A stretch of DNA of 64,000 nucleotides from Gloeophyllum trabeum ATCC 11539. Lineage: Eukaryota > Basidiomycota > Agaricomycetes > Gloeophyllales > Gloeophyllaceae. The position numbers and the translations under genes are program-made. This document shows, piece by piece, positions 48,991 to 60,942 of the stretch. The stretch is from contig NW_006920422.1 in the NCBI RefSeq assembly GCF_000344685.1, forward strand, positions 642,082 to 706,081, in the 5' to 3' direction. Under the pieces are notes generated by a model, which made no database searches, was not told the DNA's origin, and saw only the letters and a list, made by a program, of their open reading frames with translations. The first letter of the stretch is position 1; each line of letters opens with the position of its first letter.

Positions 48991-51140
48991 TTACCGACGC
49001 ATCCTCTTCACGTCCCCGCCCTCGCCGAACTCCAGGTCCGCGAACGGCTCCCTCCTCCCAGACGTGGGCTGTTGCTGAGCAAGGCCCATTCCAGGTCCTT
49101 GAACCGGCCTTCTCCCAGATCCCGACAGAGGCCTGCCAAGGTAAGAGCGTTAGTCCGGTTGGCATCCACGGATCGGTGGGATGTCGACTTACCCCATGGC
49201 CTCTGCTGGCCGCTTGGTACCGACCATTGGGCCCGATTGACCCGGCTGTCGCTGGTGATCTGGTATTTGTGCCTGTGGCGGTCGGCCATCTGTCAGGGGT
49301 TTCTACAAGCGGAGTGAACTTAGAAGTACAGCAAGATGTCTCGCATGCTCCTTACCATGCCGGGGGGAAACTGAAAACCGCCGGCAGACGGTATAGAAGG
49401 TCGACCTGATGCGGATGGTGCACTATTATGAGTTGAAGTATCGGCTTGCCTTGGGCCTGTACTGGCTTGGATCTGGTCCTGCTGCATCGCTGCGCGTACA
49501 GCGGCGTTTGTCGATCGAGCCAGGGATGGTCGTTGGCCTGCACCATTGACCGGAGCACGGGAACTGGAGCTCTCGGTCTGAGGCCCGTTCATGCGCTGTG
49601 GCTGCTGTTGCGGTATACTTTGGCCAGTGAGGTGATCCTGGCCGGTAGCTTGATGTAACCCGGATGCCTTAGCTTGTCCAGCGCCGCTCGGTCCACCTCG
49701 TCTCGGTATGTCCGGCGACCTCGCAGTCGCGCTGTGCTGCGGTCGATTAGTCTGCAACTCCGAGCTACTGTCGTTGATCCCTGATGCGCCGGACAACATG
49801 ATACCGCTGCAGCCCTCGTCAAAGTCGACGGGACCGCCGATACCCGAGTCTGATGGTCCCAAGTCGACGGCCGCGAGGAACGCGTCGTCGTCCGAAGGCC
49901 AGGTAAAAGAGTCATCGGCGGATTCGGGAGCTCGCATGGGCGCTTCGGTTGAAGTAGAGGGCGCGAAACTGACTCGTCTCTCGTCACGCGCCTGTTGAGG
50001 GGGTGGATTGGTCTGCGGGACTGCAGGTTGTTGCTTTAAGCTGTTATTGATTTCTTCCAACCTACGGCTGGGGCCGGATTGCTCTGGTGCTTTGCCTTTC
50101 GAGTTGAAATTTGTTACAGTCGGGTTGCGATTTACTGAAGTCCCATGAGAGCTTGATGATGTTGCTGTAGTACGTGGTGGGCCCATATTTGAAGAAGCGG
50201 GCTCTGTCTTGATAGGAGTGGTGGTCACCGTGGACTTCGACGACGATGCGGCATTATTAGCAGGCCCGCTTGCCGGTGTCGAATTGGATGCGGACATATG
50301 AGATGCTCTCGAACCTGGCTCTGCAAATTCGGGACGGCGGTACAAGCCGGATTTATCGAATTTAGCCTGAGGCGCCTTCAGTAAAACGACATGCACGTCG
50401 TGCGAGAGGGCCTCAACGCACTGGTGGCACTTTTATCTTAACAACCTCTTGAGCGTATGATTTGTCGTACAAGCAATTGCCAAGCAGGTTGCCAAAGTTG
50501 CGGAGAGCACGCTTGATCGCGTCGGTCACAGCTTCCTTCTTACACTTCGAGAAGATGTCGCACTCAACGCTACGTAGAGCAAAGTTCTGGTACTCACCTT
50601 ATCGAGCGCAGCACCTTTCGACTTAGAGTTTTCGAGCATGCCATAACCAATGTCCTCATGGAACGCACCGTCCCTCAACGTTACCCTCACTATCGCGGTG
50701 ACCCCGACGGTATATCGTCTCGACTCCTCACTGAAATCAATGAAGTCTGTAGTCAAACTGACCACGTTCGAACTCCACCCATTGAATCCAAAGACTTCAT
50801 TCGCGAGATTAATTATCTTCCACCCCTCTGCGTACGTGAGTTTCGGGCCACCGCCAGGCCCTGGGCGTTGCGATATGAACTCTGGTCCCAGCTTCATATC
50901 CAACTTCGCTTGCAACTCCGCGATCTTTTGAGCAGAGCTCTGAGACAAGTCCATATACAAGGATGCTTCGTTCATCATGGACAGAGGTGGCTGCGACGTG
51001 AAACTGCCGTGCATCTGTGGGTTGAACGACATCGCACCATGAATGGATAAGTTGGGATTCATCGGCTGCCCAAACGGCGCACGAATTTGGGTAGCTTGTT
51101 CAAAAGAGTTGATAAGGTGTTCACTAAAGCCGCCCGACAT
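48991..51140 (-). CDS. RAD52: RAD52 homologous-recombination protein
   Basis: Rad52 anneals complementary strands and loads Rad51 in double-strand break repair. Five exons in phase: 50598-51140, 50422-50544, 49356-50375, 49193-49302 and 48991-49132. The conserved N-terminal domain includes [70 protein letters not shown] and, across the splice, [19 protein letters not shown] and [15 protein letters not shown]. The C-terminal half is Ser/Pro/Gln rich and disordered, as usual, and holds the expected Rad51/RPA-binding region without a motif I can name. The last two exons give [15 protein letters not shown], then [17 protein letters not shown], a basic end likely to act as a nuclear signal. Start [13 protein letters not shown] at 51140. 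The gene is divergent from the SNARE gene. Confidence 0.9.
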
Positions 51141-51769
51141 AAGTCAGAAAACGGGAGCAGCTGCAGTCACTGGTGACTGGTGTGGCAGCCGAGGTGGTGG
51201 CAAGAAACAAGAAGGAATTTACGCGCTCCCGGCGAAGACCGTGACGCGTGTACGCGTTCAAATCACGTGCTCTTGGATCGGGCGAGTGAATTTCAATCAA
51301 TCCCGGCCACTGTGCCAGTCCCAGCCTTATGCCTGAGGCGTGAGGGCCAGGGGGTGAACTTTTGGATCTTAGATACAATGTATGAGTAGTACTATAACTT
51401 CTTGTGTGGTATATCGAGTTCCTGAGTCAGATAGTAGTTATACCGGTTGTGCTTAGTGGATTCGATTATGTATTTTCACTTAGTTCAGAGAAAACGTAGC
51501 AGAAAGCAGTATTTCTCAAGAGAAAGAGTATGACGTTCTCCAGTTCATGAATAGAACAGGAGCCTTACTCGAAAATCCCTCCAGATACATGGACGTCGTG
51601 ATTCTTGTCTCAAGATGCTGCAGCAATGACATTCCGTAACAATAAGAATCCGTATATGGACCGACACCTTCCTTAGTAGGCCACCGCTGTGGCGATGTGC
51701 ATGTTCACACGGGGCTGCACGCAGCCGCCAAGCTGCGGTCACAACCTTACTCTACAACCCACATGCACA
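51141..51769. promoter_or_regulatory. Divergent promoter region, RAD52 / SNARE gene
   Basis: 629 bases between the RAD52 and Tlg1-like start codons. No TATA box at a convincing distance. Nothing else is recognised. Confidence 0.4.
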
Positions 51770-52898
51770 ATGTCTACGGACCCATATCATGCCGTTCAAC
51801 AAGAGGTCTCTGCGTCGCTTTCGACAGCTGAGACTTTACGCGCGTCATACCAGAGGATACGCAGTACAGCTAGTCAAGGCAGCGAGGAGCTGGAATGGGC
51901 CAGGAACGAGTTGAAAGCGACATTGGCTGCTTTAGAGGCGGACTTGGAGGATTTGGAAGAAAGCGTGAAGTATGCATGCGTTCAGGTCTTCTATCATGAC
52001 AACTATGGCTGCTCGACTGGAACTTATGACTTGATTTCACAGAATAGTCGAGCGGACGGGAGCCAGGATGTTCGGTATTGAGGAGTCCGAACTCATGGAA
52101 CGGAGGCAGTACGTAGACCGAGTAAGGCGGGAGATCGAGGTGCGTCGCATTCTTTGTATCCCCACTCCCTGCACGTTTCTAAATACCCGCTCTATGTAAG
52201 GGCAGGGTATGAGAGCCGAACTCGCATCATCCCAACCGGCTGCTCCTCCTTCCTACTCTTCCCGAACGCAGACGCCCAAGCCGGCGAATGCCCCTGATGA
52301 ATCCGACCCGCAAGCGTCCTGGGCACACCAGGAGCAGGAGATGATGTTGAGGCAGCAGGACGAGACTCTGGATGTCATCGGCGGCACCCTGAATACACTG
52401 CAGAGACAGGCCGGACTGATTGGGTCGGAAGTAGCGGTTCACAATGAGTGCGTGTCACTTTTTTGTGTGTGCCTTGCCACGCATTGGCTCCGTATGAGGA
52501 CCGCAGAACTACTGCAAAGATATGAGCATTTACTTCGCGTCCTTGATCCGTGACAAGTTCCCGCCATGAGATGCGGGCTTTGTTCAAAGCTTGCTAGAGT
52601 CGTAACCCTAACCCTGCAACTCTCTTTGTCGCCAACCTAGCACACGGTTGCTGACCCTACAAATATAGGATGCTATCTGACCTGGAAACTGGCGTCGACC
52701 GCACGGAGAGTAAACTGGGAGATGCAATGAAGCGGATGAGAAAGTTCATAAGAGAGACGGAAGGTTCGTCCTACTTCCCTCACCTGCATGGTCATAGCAG
52801 CTGATTTCAACCGTAACCTAGAGACGAAGTCTGGGTGGTGTGTAGTAATATTGACGATCGTCCTCTTATGTCTTCTGCTGGCAGTCATCCTGGTGTGA
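51770..52898 (+). CDS. Tlg1/syntaxin-6-like SNARE
   Basis: A t-SNARE for endosome-to-Golgi fusion. About six exons. The N-terminal three-helix domain opens MSTDPYHAVQQEVSASLSTA and ETLRASYQRIRS, the syntaxin-6 pattern. Next come KIVERTGARMFGIEESELMERR spread over a splice, a Pro/Ser linker, and the SNARE motif from QQDETLDVIGGTLNTLQRQA, with the zero-layer Gln in the GLIGSEVAVHNE to MLSDLETGVDRTESKL region. The last exon gives ETKSGWCVVILTIVLL and a hydrophobic tail ending LAVILV before the TGA at 52898, so it is a tail anchor. The start at 51770 fits the family, and the length of about 230 residues is normal. The exact Qc class (Tlg1 or another) is inferred from the N-terminal domain. Confidence 0.8.
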
Positions 52899-55854
52899 GA
52901 TCTGGTGCGAGCGCATTATTGTGGAGTTTATAGTTCACTCCATGTTCTAGCTTACTTATACTCTTAATCGTGTTCTTTTGTCTCGTCAAAGGGCCTGATA
53001 AATAATAACTGGACCGAGGAGGATCGCTCCTTGCTCAAGGACTCATTCTATACCGTGCACAAATTGGTCAGAATCTCAGGAAGGGCGCTCAGGCGTTCGC
53101 TCTGAAGAATGTACCCATCTGGTAAATTGCTATTGTCCCGACTATCGCTTGCGCCTCAAAGCCAAGCCACATACGCAGGTGCCGCAGTCGAAGTGCCTGG
53201 CTCGTGTTCGTATCCGCTCGATAAACTCAAGGATCACTGAAAACAACGTGTTTACCTCGAGGTACCAGCCGTTCAAAATCGCGGAGTCTGTGCCATCATC
53301 GCGGCCATGATCAACCCTTCTACTTATGAATTTCGCGGTTACATGTAATCGATCCTATGACATATAGTTCATTAATTAACCATACACTGTATTGAGATCC
53401 AAGAGATCAGATAAGCTGCCCAACAAGCATAGGTGAGAACGGAAATTCTATGTATCTACCAGATATTTAGAAAAAATCGAGCCAGCGACAGGGACAGAAT
53501 TGGTATGCTTCGCTACTCAGGAGATGACGCAGGCGGAGAAGCACGAGGTGTTTTTTTCATGACGCGGCCGTCTTGCCGATGTAACAGAGTCGGGTGGACC
53601 ACGGCTCACGCAGTACGTCCTAAAACAGGTGCCAGCGAGATATGAGTATACATCGTGCGGAGGGGGAGAGCAGGTTGTACGAACACGTCTGCCATTGAGG
53701 TGGCGTAGCCACTGCTCGGTAGGTACGCGGGTATATACGCGGCTCCGTCAATGGGAGCTGCATTCGGTTCCCCATGACCTCCGCCGCAGCAACCTTCCTG
53801 GCGATAGCTTGCGGCAGGAGTACTGAGTCGTGGGCAAGAACATCCAGGGTGTCCATAGTTAAACGCAGATGCTGGGAGCGCCGAACACTCCGAGCACTGG
53901 CAGGAGTCGACTCCGTTGAGAGTAGCGAAGCTGTCGCCGTACACATGGGAACACTCAGTGGGCGGGGCGCAAAGCATCCCAGACGGCCGACACGATGTTC
54001 CTGCAACGGGCGGGGTCTGTATCTCGTGGGGAAGCTTGTACGACGGAGTGCAACCCGGTGGCGTGCTGTTCAATGTCGAGGATTGCATTATTCAAGTCAG
54101 GGTAGTTGCTATGGATGGGGTGTGGGAACTCACGAGGGCATAGGCATCGACTGTAGACCAGGGATAGCAACGGCACTGTAATTGTCGCGTGCCTGTGCTA
54201 GACGGATGATAAATGCCGGTACAACGTCGAGAAAAGAGACAAGCGACATACTCTGAGATCGTCGCTGAGCGTCGACTGAACTGGAGTAGGGGTACATTGC
54301 GAGTGAAGAAGGGAAGTAAGTTTGTTTAGAGTGCGGGCGAACCCAGTTGTGCTGAAGCTAGAGTACTTTGCTGGACACCAGCATACCAGTTATATACTAT
54401 GACTGAGCCAGCGTACGTTCTGTCAGCTTCAAAGGACCGATAGCATATACACACATCATGAAGTGCCACACCTCGTGGATCTTCAGTGGCAGCCCGGAGC
54501 TCGCTCAACTAGCAGCGCCATTCGCCAATAGTCTGATAAGCGCTGAAGTGTGAATGCAGCGGAGAGGGGGGTACACGATGTCCCGTCGGACTCGCAGTGC
54601 TCAATAGAATACCTCTGATCCACGTTGTGCGACAGCGTCGAGGGAGATGCTGAAGAGCGTAGTTAATAAGCAGTGAACACTGCAACGTTACTCCGCTGGG
54701 CCACTTCGAGTCACAAGCCAGATGATCCCTTGCGAGCCTGTGCCTCCGACTTTGCGTGTTAGCCACGCGCATCAAGGCAAGCGTTGCTAACTGCCCAATC
54801 CTCAAGTGATCTTGAGCCTGAGAACGGATGCATATCAGCAGCGAGAGACTGTGAATTCGGCAGGGTCAGATGCTGTGGCTGAACGCTGAGGCGGTGCGTG
54901 GGGCAAGGCCTCGTTAGGGATTTTGAACAGGCCCCCAGAGGGAGTCCCGCTCTTCCCGGTCGCAATCCTCAATGTCTCTAACATCGATAGATGCGATGAC
55001 CCCAAGTAGTATAGGGGTGCGCTCAGCTTTAGCTTAGAGGGCTACGACTGGAGCGCCGGCACAGTGATAGTAATAACAATAAAGAACGCAAAAGGTGAAA
55101 TATTACGGTGACCCGATGCTCTCGACTTCTGGGACGCTTCAAGGCGATTGTCCTAACCGAGACCACAATAAGATTTTAGGAATCTGAGTGACCGCTGTAG
55201 CCGGGATGTAGGCGATCTGGATCTGCAGCGTGGCGTGCACTGCATGCACGCGATCCCGCAATCTTCGGCTATGAAATGACGCAGCCCCTGCAGCATTCTC
55301 CTGATCGCGACTTTGCAGAAATACTTAGTGACTTATGTAGTGTTGCGGCTTAAGTTTCGGTACTTGATTGCCATCTTGAAGGGCTCGAGTAAACGCGTGG
55401 AAGAAGGAATGCAGGCAGTCGCTGAGTGCGCATTGGGTAGTGCTGGCGGAATGGCGCAGGTAAGCGTGTCTCTGCCCCGTCCCCCCCTCCCCAACGTAGA
55501 CTGACCTGTTACAGCGATCGCCGCCTCCAGGATCTGTCATAAGTCGAAAGCTGGCGCAACGAGTCTCGCTGGATTCTATCTTCGATGTTCAACCGCTAAA
55601 ACAAGGCCTAGGGATTCAAGACAAGTAATAAGCTGAGAATAAGGAAGGAGAAGCGTAAAGCCAGCGGCATATGTAGCCTGTAGCTACATAGTAGGTCGCG
55701 CGTAGCTGCTAGATCCGATTCTAGCCCTACATGTACATGTGTCATAGGGTGATTTCTATTAATAGTCACATATTGGTAGCGCGTCTAAATATAGCACCTT
55801 TTACACGTAGTGTTCCGCAGCCCCTTCAAGTTCAGCATTCCACTCCTTGGCCTT
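52899..55854. other. 3-kb gene-poor region
   Basis: The best frame is a minus-strand 160-residue ORF at 53606-54088 starting MQSSTLNSTPPGCTPSY. It is rich in Cys, Pro and Ser and I cannot match it to a family, so it is listed separately. TAACCCTAACCC, two telomere-type units, occurs at 52602-52613 inside the last part of the SNARE gene and not here. No mobile-element hallmarks seen. Confidence 0.4.
53606..54088 (-). CDS. Possible 160-residue Cys/Pro-rich ORF
   Basis: Starts at a real ATG. Contains CSHVYGDSFATLNGVDSCQC, AFNYGHPGCSCPRL and EGCCGGGHGEPNA, with no signal peptide. A single frame of this length can occur by chance in a 50% GC region. There is no recognised domain and no clear exon partner. 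I list it only as a candidate. Confidence 0.2.
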   Translation of the reverse strand: MQSSTLNSTPPGCTPSYKLPHEIQTPPVAGTSCRPSGMLCAPPTECSHVYGDSFATLNGVDSCQCSECSALPASAFNYGHPGCSCPRLSTPAASYRQEGCCGGGHGEPNAAPIDGAAYIPAYLPSSGYATSMADVFVQPALPLRTMYTHISLAPVLGRTA

Positions 55855-56947
55855 ATGCATCTCTCAACTCTCTTGCTGCCGTTGGCGGCGGCAGCGGCGG
55901 TGCATGCGTCTGCACTGACCGTTCAAAATGCGCGTGTCACCGTCTCCTCAGACGCGACGCAGCTGCTCACGGAACAGTATGTATCCATCTGCCATGCTTA
56001 AATGCAGGCAATAGCTGACGGGAGGATTTAAGGCTTTCACTCGACGGGACGCTACCGTCGTTGTCCTTAGGACCGACGGACACACTGAAGCTCACGTTCC
56101 AAGTGGCAGAGAAGGATGGGGGAAAGGGCGTGCAGCCTCACCAGACATTCTTGCGGTTCGAGTCTGGAGGCGAGGAGGGTGTACAACCTGTGCGGGTGAC
56201 GGCTGGAGGGAAGGCGAAATTTGAACTGGTCAGTACGGTCAATGCTATGCATTTGCTGCTCTTTCTGTTTTGTCGCACGAAGACAGCGCATTTGTCAGGC
56301 TTCATCTCTGAGAGGAGCCTCCCTGCTTCCATCTGGTCGTGCCGCACCCGACCATCATAGTAGCACCAGCTTACTTCCTTACTCTTCCAGAACATGGCCA
56401 AGCCGCCCTCGTCCCTCCCTCCAACAACGACCGAGCCCGTCAAGGTCCAGCTCCTCCTCGGCTCCTTCAAGCACTCCCCCTCAAAATTCGACCTCTTCGA
56501 GCTGACTGTCCCGGCGTCCGCACCACCCGCCCAACACCCCGACGAGGCCTCGTTCCACCCGCTCCCGCCCATCGAGCACACCTTCCGCCCCGAGCAGAAG
56601 GTGCCGCCCAAGTTCGTCTCCGCAGTGTTCTCCGCGCTCGTAGTCGCGCCGTGGGTAGTGCTCCTCGGACTCGTACGTCTTCCTCTTAAACGTCGCCGTG
56701 GTGATGGATATGTCTAATGGCGTTCCAGTGGTCCACGCTACAATACCGCGTCCCGCACCTCTTCTCGCCGCACATTCTCCCCTTCACCTCCTCCCTCGCG
56801 GCATTCGAGGCACTACTACTATGGTACTGGGTTGATCTCAAATTGGGACAGGTCTTGCTGTACGGGGCGATCTTGGGCGTTGTCACCGCTGTAACCGGCA
56901 AGCAGGCTCTGGGAGCCGCCGGCGATTGGCGCCTCGGGAAGAGATGA
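55855..56947 (+). CDS. SWP1: Swp1/ribophorin II, oligosaccharyltransferase subunit
   Basis: A membrane subunit of the ER complex that N-glycosylates proteins. The signal peptide MHLSTLLLPLAAAAAVHA starts at 55855. The first intron joins TQLLTEQ to LSLDGTLPSLSLG in phase (acceptor at about 56030). The lumenal part has HQTFLRFESGGEEG and KVQLLLGSFKHSPSKF. The C-terminal part holds VPPKFVSAVFSALVVAPW followed by VVLLGL, then PHILPFTSSLAAFEALLL and GQVLLYGAILGVVTAVTG. These are three membrane segments, the pattern of Swp1/RPN2. The stop is at 56947. Length is about 285 residues, typical of the fungal form, which lacks the long N-terminal region of mammalian ribophorin II. Confidence 0.88.
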
Positions 56948-57239
56948 TCGCTTGCTTCATCATGTATTCTTCTGACTTTCCTACCCTTGTGTCGCCGCAT
57001 CCATGGCAGATAAAATGGAGATGGAGTTTTTTCACATTCATATTGCACAGTAGGAAGAGAAAGCCTCGCCGAAGTCAGAACACAAGGGTAGCGAGCGGTA
57101 TCGAAAAGAGTGAACAACAGAAGGAGGTACAACAGCAAGCACACAGTGACAGTAATGAGTCAGGACATTGTCCAATCTCAAGCAGCGAACGACAGAGTTC
57201 AGTTAAGAAGGAAAGAAAGAGTTGCGTTCCGTTCCGCGC

Positions 57240-59639
57240 TTAGCCTGACAACCCGAGGATGGAATTGATCGACTTCGGCAGGAAGCTGTTCGGGCTGATT
57301 TCGGGCAACGGTCCGCCGACGGCCTTGAAGCCCTGGGTGTTGGTCTTGAACGTAGGGGTGGCGTACGCGCCTGCGGGAGGTGCGAGGAAGGGGTGGCATT
57401 CCGTGTTGAACACGACTAGACAGAGTGCTACGGATCAGCTTCGGAGAAATGAGCGTGCCCAGGATAGAGGCTTACACTTATCGAGACTGATGTGATTGGG
57501 GTCGTCGAAAGTGAGATAGCTGCATCGTCACCAGGTCAGCTTCGTACCAGAAACCCTGATCGAATCTGACGACGCACAGGTACTTGAGGACCTCGGCGAA
57601 CCAGAAACTCTCCGTATCGTCAATCAAGGAGGAGTTCACATTGTTCACGTCGTTCGTCCCGGCATAGCCTCCCGACGCGTTCACGTATAGGTACTCGTTC
57701 AGGCTCTGAATGGCGGCGGCGGCGTTGTCGAGGTACTTCGTGTCGCCGGTGATGCGCCAGGCGTAGAAGTTCGACTCGAGGACCTCGGGGCGGAGGATGT
57801 AGTCGGATGCGGTGATAAAGAAGCCGTGCTCCTGGTAGAAGGCGAGCTGGTCTGCAGTGGGAGTGCCCTGGCCGGTGTAGTTGCCGTCAGAGGAGAAGTA
57901 GGCGAAGACTTCAGGTCCGATGCCAGTACTGCTCGAGGTTAGATGTGCGAGGTAGGCAAGGTGGAAGTGACATACGCGGTGCTAGCGTAGGTGTTCCAAC
58001 AGGCATCGGCGAGCTTCAGCCCGATATCGACGTAAGTCTGGTTATTCAACAGCTTGCCGCCGAGCATCCAGTTCCCAGCGTGGAAGCACTCCAAGTGAGA
58101 ACCGACATGCACGATGTTACCGTTGTCATCGCGGTCTGCGACGTATGTCCAGTTTCCGACGGTAGATTCCTACGACGTCGTCAGAATCACTGCTATTCTA
58201 CGGAAAGACAACCAGAATCGCACCCTGACGAGATACTTGATGGATGAATCCACAGCAGCCTGCCAAGTCTCGACGAATATAGGGTTGTTGGTGTTCGTGA
58301 GCCGGGGGTACTTAATGAGGTACTCGAAGTAGCTGTCGGATCCTCCACCCCACGTCTAATATTTGGCTCATCAGGGTATCTCTGAATGCCGAATTTGACT
58401 GCTCTTACAATGTAAGCATCGGTGAACTGACCGGAGGTAGGGTCAATCCCCTGAGGTGCAAGGCCTGGGGAACCGAGTCAACAGCCGCGTGAAGGAAATA
58501 GGAATACTACGGACCCGGGAGGGGGTCGGGCTATGAACGATGATGTGGAGGTCAGCAATCGGCATTCATTAATGGAAGTAATGCGGACCACTCACGAGAC
58601 TGGCGATATACGCAGCAGCCTTTACCGCATTTGTGGCGTAGGTCTGATTACCGGTGTATTGACTGACTTGATGTCAGCAAATGAAAATTCAGATGCGTTC
58701 ATATATGCGCTCACGTCAGCTTCGTGTACTCCAAGGTGAGCTAGAAGAACTCATATTAGACGCTATCACGCATGTAGCACCAGTAAGGCTTACAGTCCCG
58801 GCTTCAGCGATATTGGTCTACAGCAAAGTTAGGCGGTTCGCAAACCACGAGGTACAAGTACTCTTACGGTAGTGATGGTCGGGGAATTCGTGGAGAAGTC
58901 CACATATCCATAGGGAAGGCTGTTATTCTAACGAATCTGTGAATATAGACTCCTTTGGGGAGCGGCTGCGAATACTCACCCCTACCCACGCATACATCAG
59001 CTTATCGGCGACCTCTTTGGCCTTCTCCACCAAAATAGGGTGGACGAAGCCACTGAGCTCGTACGCGCTCAAGAAGCCCGCAACGTAACGAATGGTAGTC
59101 TCGAATACGCTATTTGCCAATAGAAGTCAGTCCTTATGTTACTTTAGTGACATTTATACGAAACCACGCGCACCTGACCGTATCTGGGGTCTGAGACGTG
59201 CTGAAATCGATGTAGGCTGTGTAGTTCACGGCCTGCAGGAAGTCTGCTTCCAAGCCCATAATAACCTGGCCAGGGAGTGTCAGAAGGTGGCTGTTTTAAA
59301 AATAGCACCTTCAGCGTACCATGGTGCCTAGTGCATCCGCAATGGACGCTCCCCACCCATTCCGACCATCGTTGTAGGTCTTACTGATAGGCTGCAGGTC
59401 GTCGTGCCCCCAAGCGTATTCCCTGGGTAATGCCTCAGCGGTGTCAGATTTAATGCGCGATCCACTGTCACAAACCTGTACGCGTTCCAGCTGTTGGTGA
59501 ACATCGTCCGGACGGTCGATGCGTTGCCCACGGCATACGAGGGGACGGTGAGACCCTGCTTCTGCACCAGGGCACCTTGGACCGACGCCCACGACGAGAG
59601 CGCGAACGCGCCAGCTGCGAGGACGCGCTTGGACACCAT
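57240..59639 (-). CDS. GH47 class I alpha-1,2-mannosidase
   Basis: Trims mannose from N-glycans, in the ER/Golgi or secreted. The start at 59639 gives the signal peptide [20 protein letters not shown]. The second exon joins in phase as [17 protein letters not shown], followed by [19 protein letters not shown], the hallmark first block of GH47. Later exons give [87 protein letters not shown] and [19 protein letters not shown]. The end has [14 protein letters not shown], where the Thr is the usual Ca2+ ligand. About 12 short introns interrupt the gene. Stop at 57240. Family members run 500-580 residues, which fits. Whether it acts as ER Mns1 or as a secreted enzyme is open, because the signal looks cleavable. 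Confidence 0.9.
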
Positions 59640-60942
59640 GCTGAGTCACTCAAGACCAAGAACCGAAGGGAGAGGCGGGAGAAAAGAGCGACGAACCCAG
59701 AGGCCCTGTGTGCGCCCACTGTGGTGGTATATAAAGCAGAAGGACGAGCCTTGGAAGCAATAGCATGCCGAAAGAAGCCCTGATGGGAAGCATCCTGAAC
59801 CGATCTGGGTACCGTTCATACAGGCGTCCTTCGCGATGGTAACAGAGCTATTTCAGCGATGTTCCCCGCCATGGATCGCGGTGAGCGTATGCAGACGGTC
59901 ACGAAAGGAGACCTCATGACTTACTTTGTAACGCCATGATTGCCGACTTGCTCTCTGATCGCGACGTCGGGCTCTCTTCCCTTCTCTTCCCTGTCTGGCA
60001 TGGGAATGACGCGGTTTACAAGGGTTTACAGAACAAAACGGCCTTCACTTCGGGACAGGTGCTCAAAAGAACGTATGTCGGCTGAGTCCCGGCGGCTATG
60101 AAAAGCTCAAGTACACACGGTGGGATGCAAGAGAAGGAGACAATCAGAGCTTCAGCGGTGCTCTGGACTTCATATCTCCGCGGTATCACCTACCCCGACG
60201 CCGTCTCGACGGATGCGCAGAGATAGAATTTTCCGCGGATTTTCGTTCGTAAGATGGGCCACTCCATTAGAGCCATACGAGGCAGTATCATAGCAAAGTT
60301 CGAGCAATCCGGGGCTGATGCAATAGAAGCTATGTAATGAGCCTGGTGGCGTGTGGTACACCATAAGTCACAAAAGAGCGCCAGGAGAGCGCAAAGAGGG
60401 CAAAACAGAATTGCGAGGTCATCCAGATGGACAGTCGAGCAGTGCAGAACACCGAATCAGTCTGACAACAATCTAACAAGGTAGAAATACCTTTGTAGAC
60501 ATAACCTTTTAAGGCAACAGCACTACTATAAATAGCCGCTTTATCCGTTGGTTTCTCCGTCTTCCACTACACCCTGACAGCCTTCACTGAGCGCGATACG
60601 AAGCATGAAAGACGACCAGGCGTAGGCTCGAGTACCTGAATACGACCTGAATAGCCTCCATATCCAGACGCTTGCGCTCTTGCGTGCAAGCGGACGTTGG
60701 GCTCCTGAGGCCTCCGGTGAGGTTCGGCTGGTATCTCCGTTCCCGATGGGGACTCCTGTCCCGTGCAAAAATACACACCAAGCACAAGCGCAATGCTATG
60801 AAGAGCTCTCAGGCTTCGGGGCCAGGTGATAGAAGTCCTCATCCCCAAGTGTCTCTATACCATGCCTGCAGGACAAGCCGAATCAGTATCACGGCCGATC
60901 AGGCGTTCAGGTACACGAAGCGCATGGCCCGCGGGTTCACAC
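59640..60942. other. Spacer upstream of GH47 gene
   Basis: About 1.3 kb. It contains a TATATA element near 59729 and a plus-strand TATAAATA at 60531-60538 that has no recognisable gene after it. Only short frames. It also holds the 3' end of the F-box gene to the right. Confidence 0.4.
59728..59735 (-). promoter_or_regulatory. TATA-like element of the GH47 gene
   Basis: TATATA on both strands, about 90 bases upstream of the GH47 ATG. The position is right for a fungal TATA box, but the motif is short and symmetric. Confidence 0.4.

Noticed and set aside
52602..52613. TAACCCTAACCC, telomere-like repeat
   Set aside because: Only two units, inside an intron of the SNARE gene. Too short to mark an old telomere.
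60531..60538. TATAAATA on the plus strand
   Set aside because: No credible gene follows it on that strand, so I do not call it a promoter.
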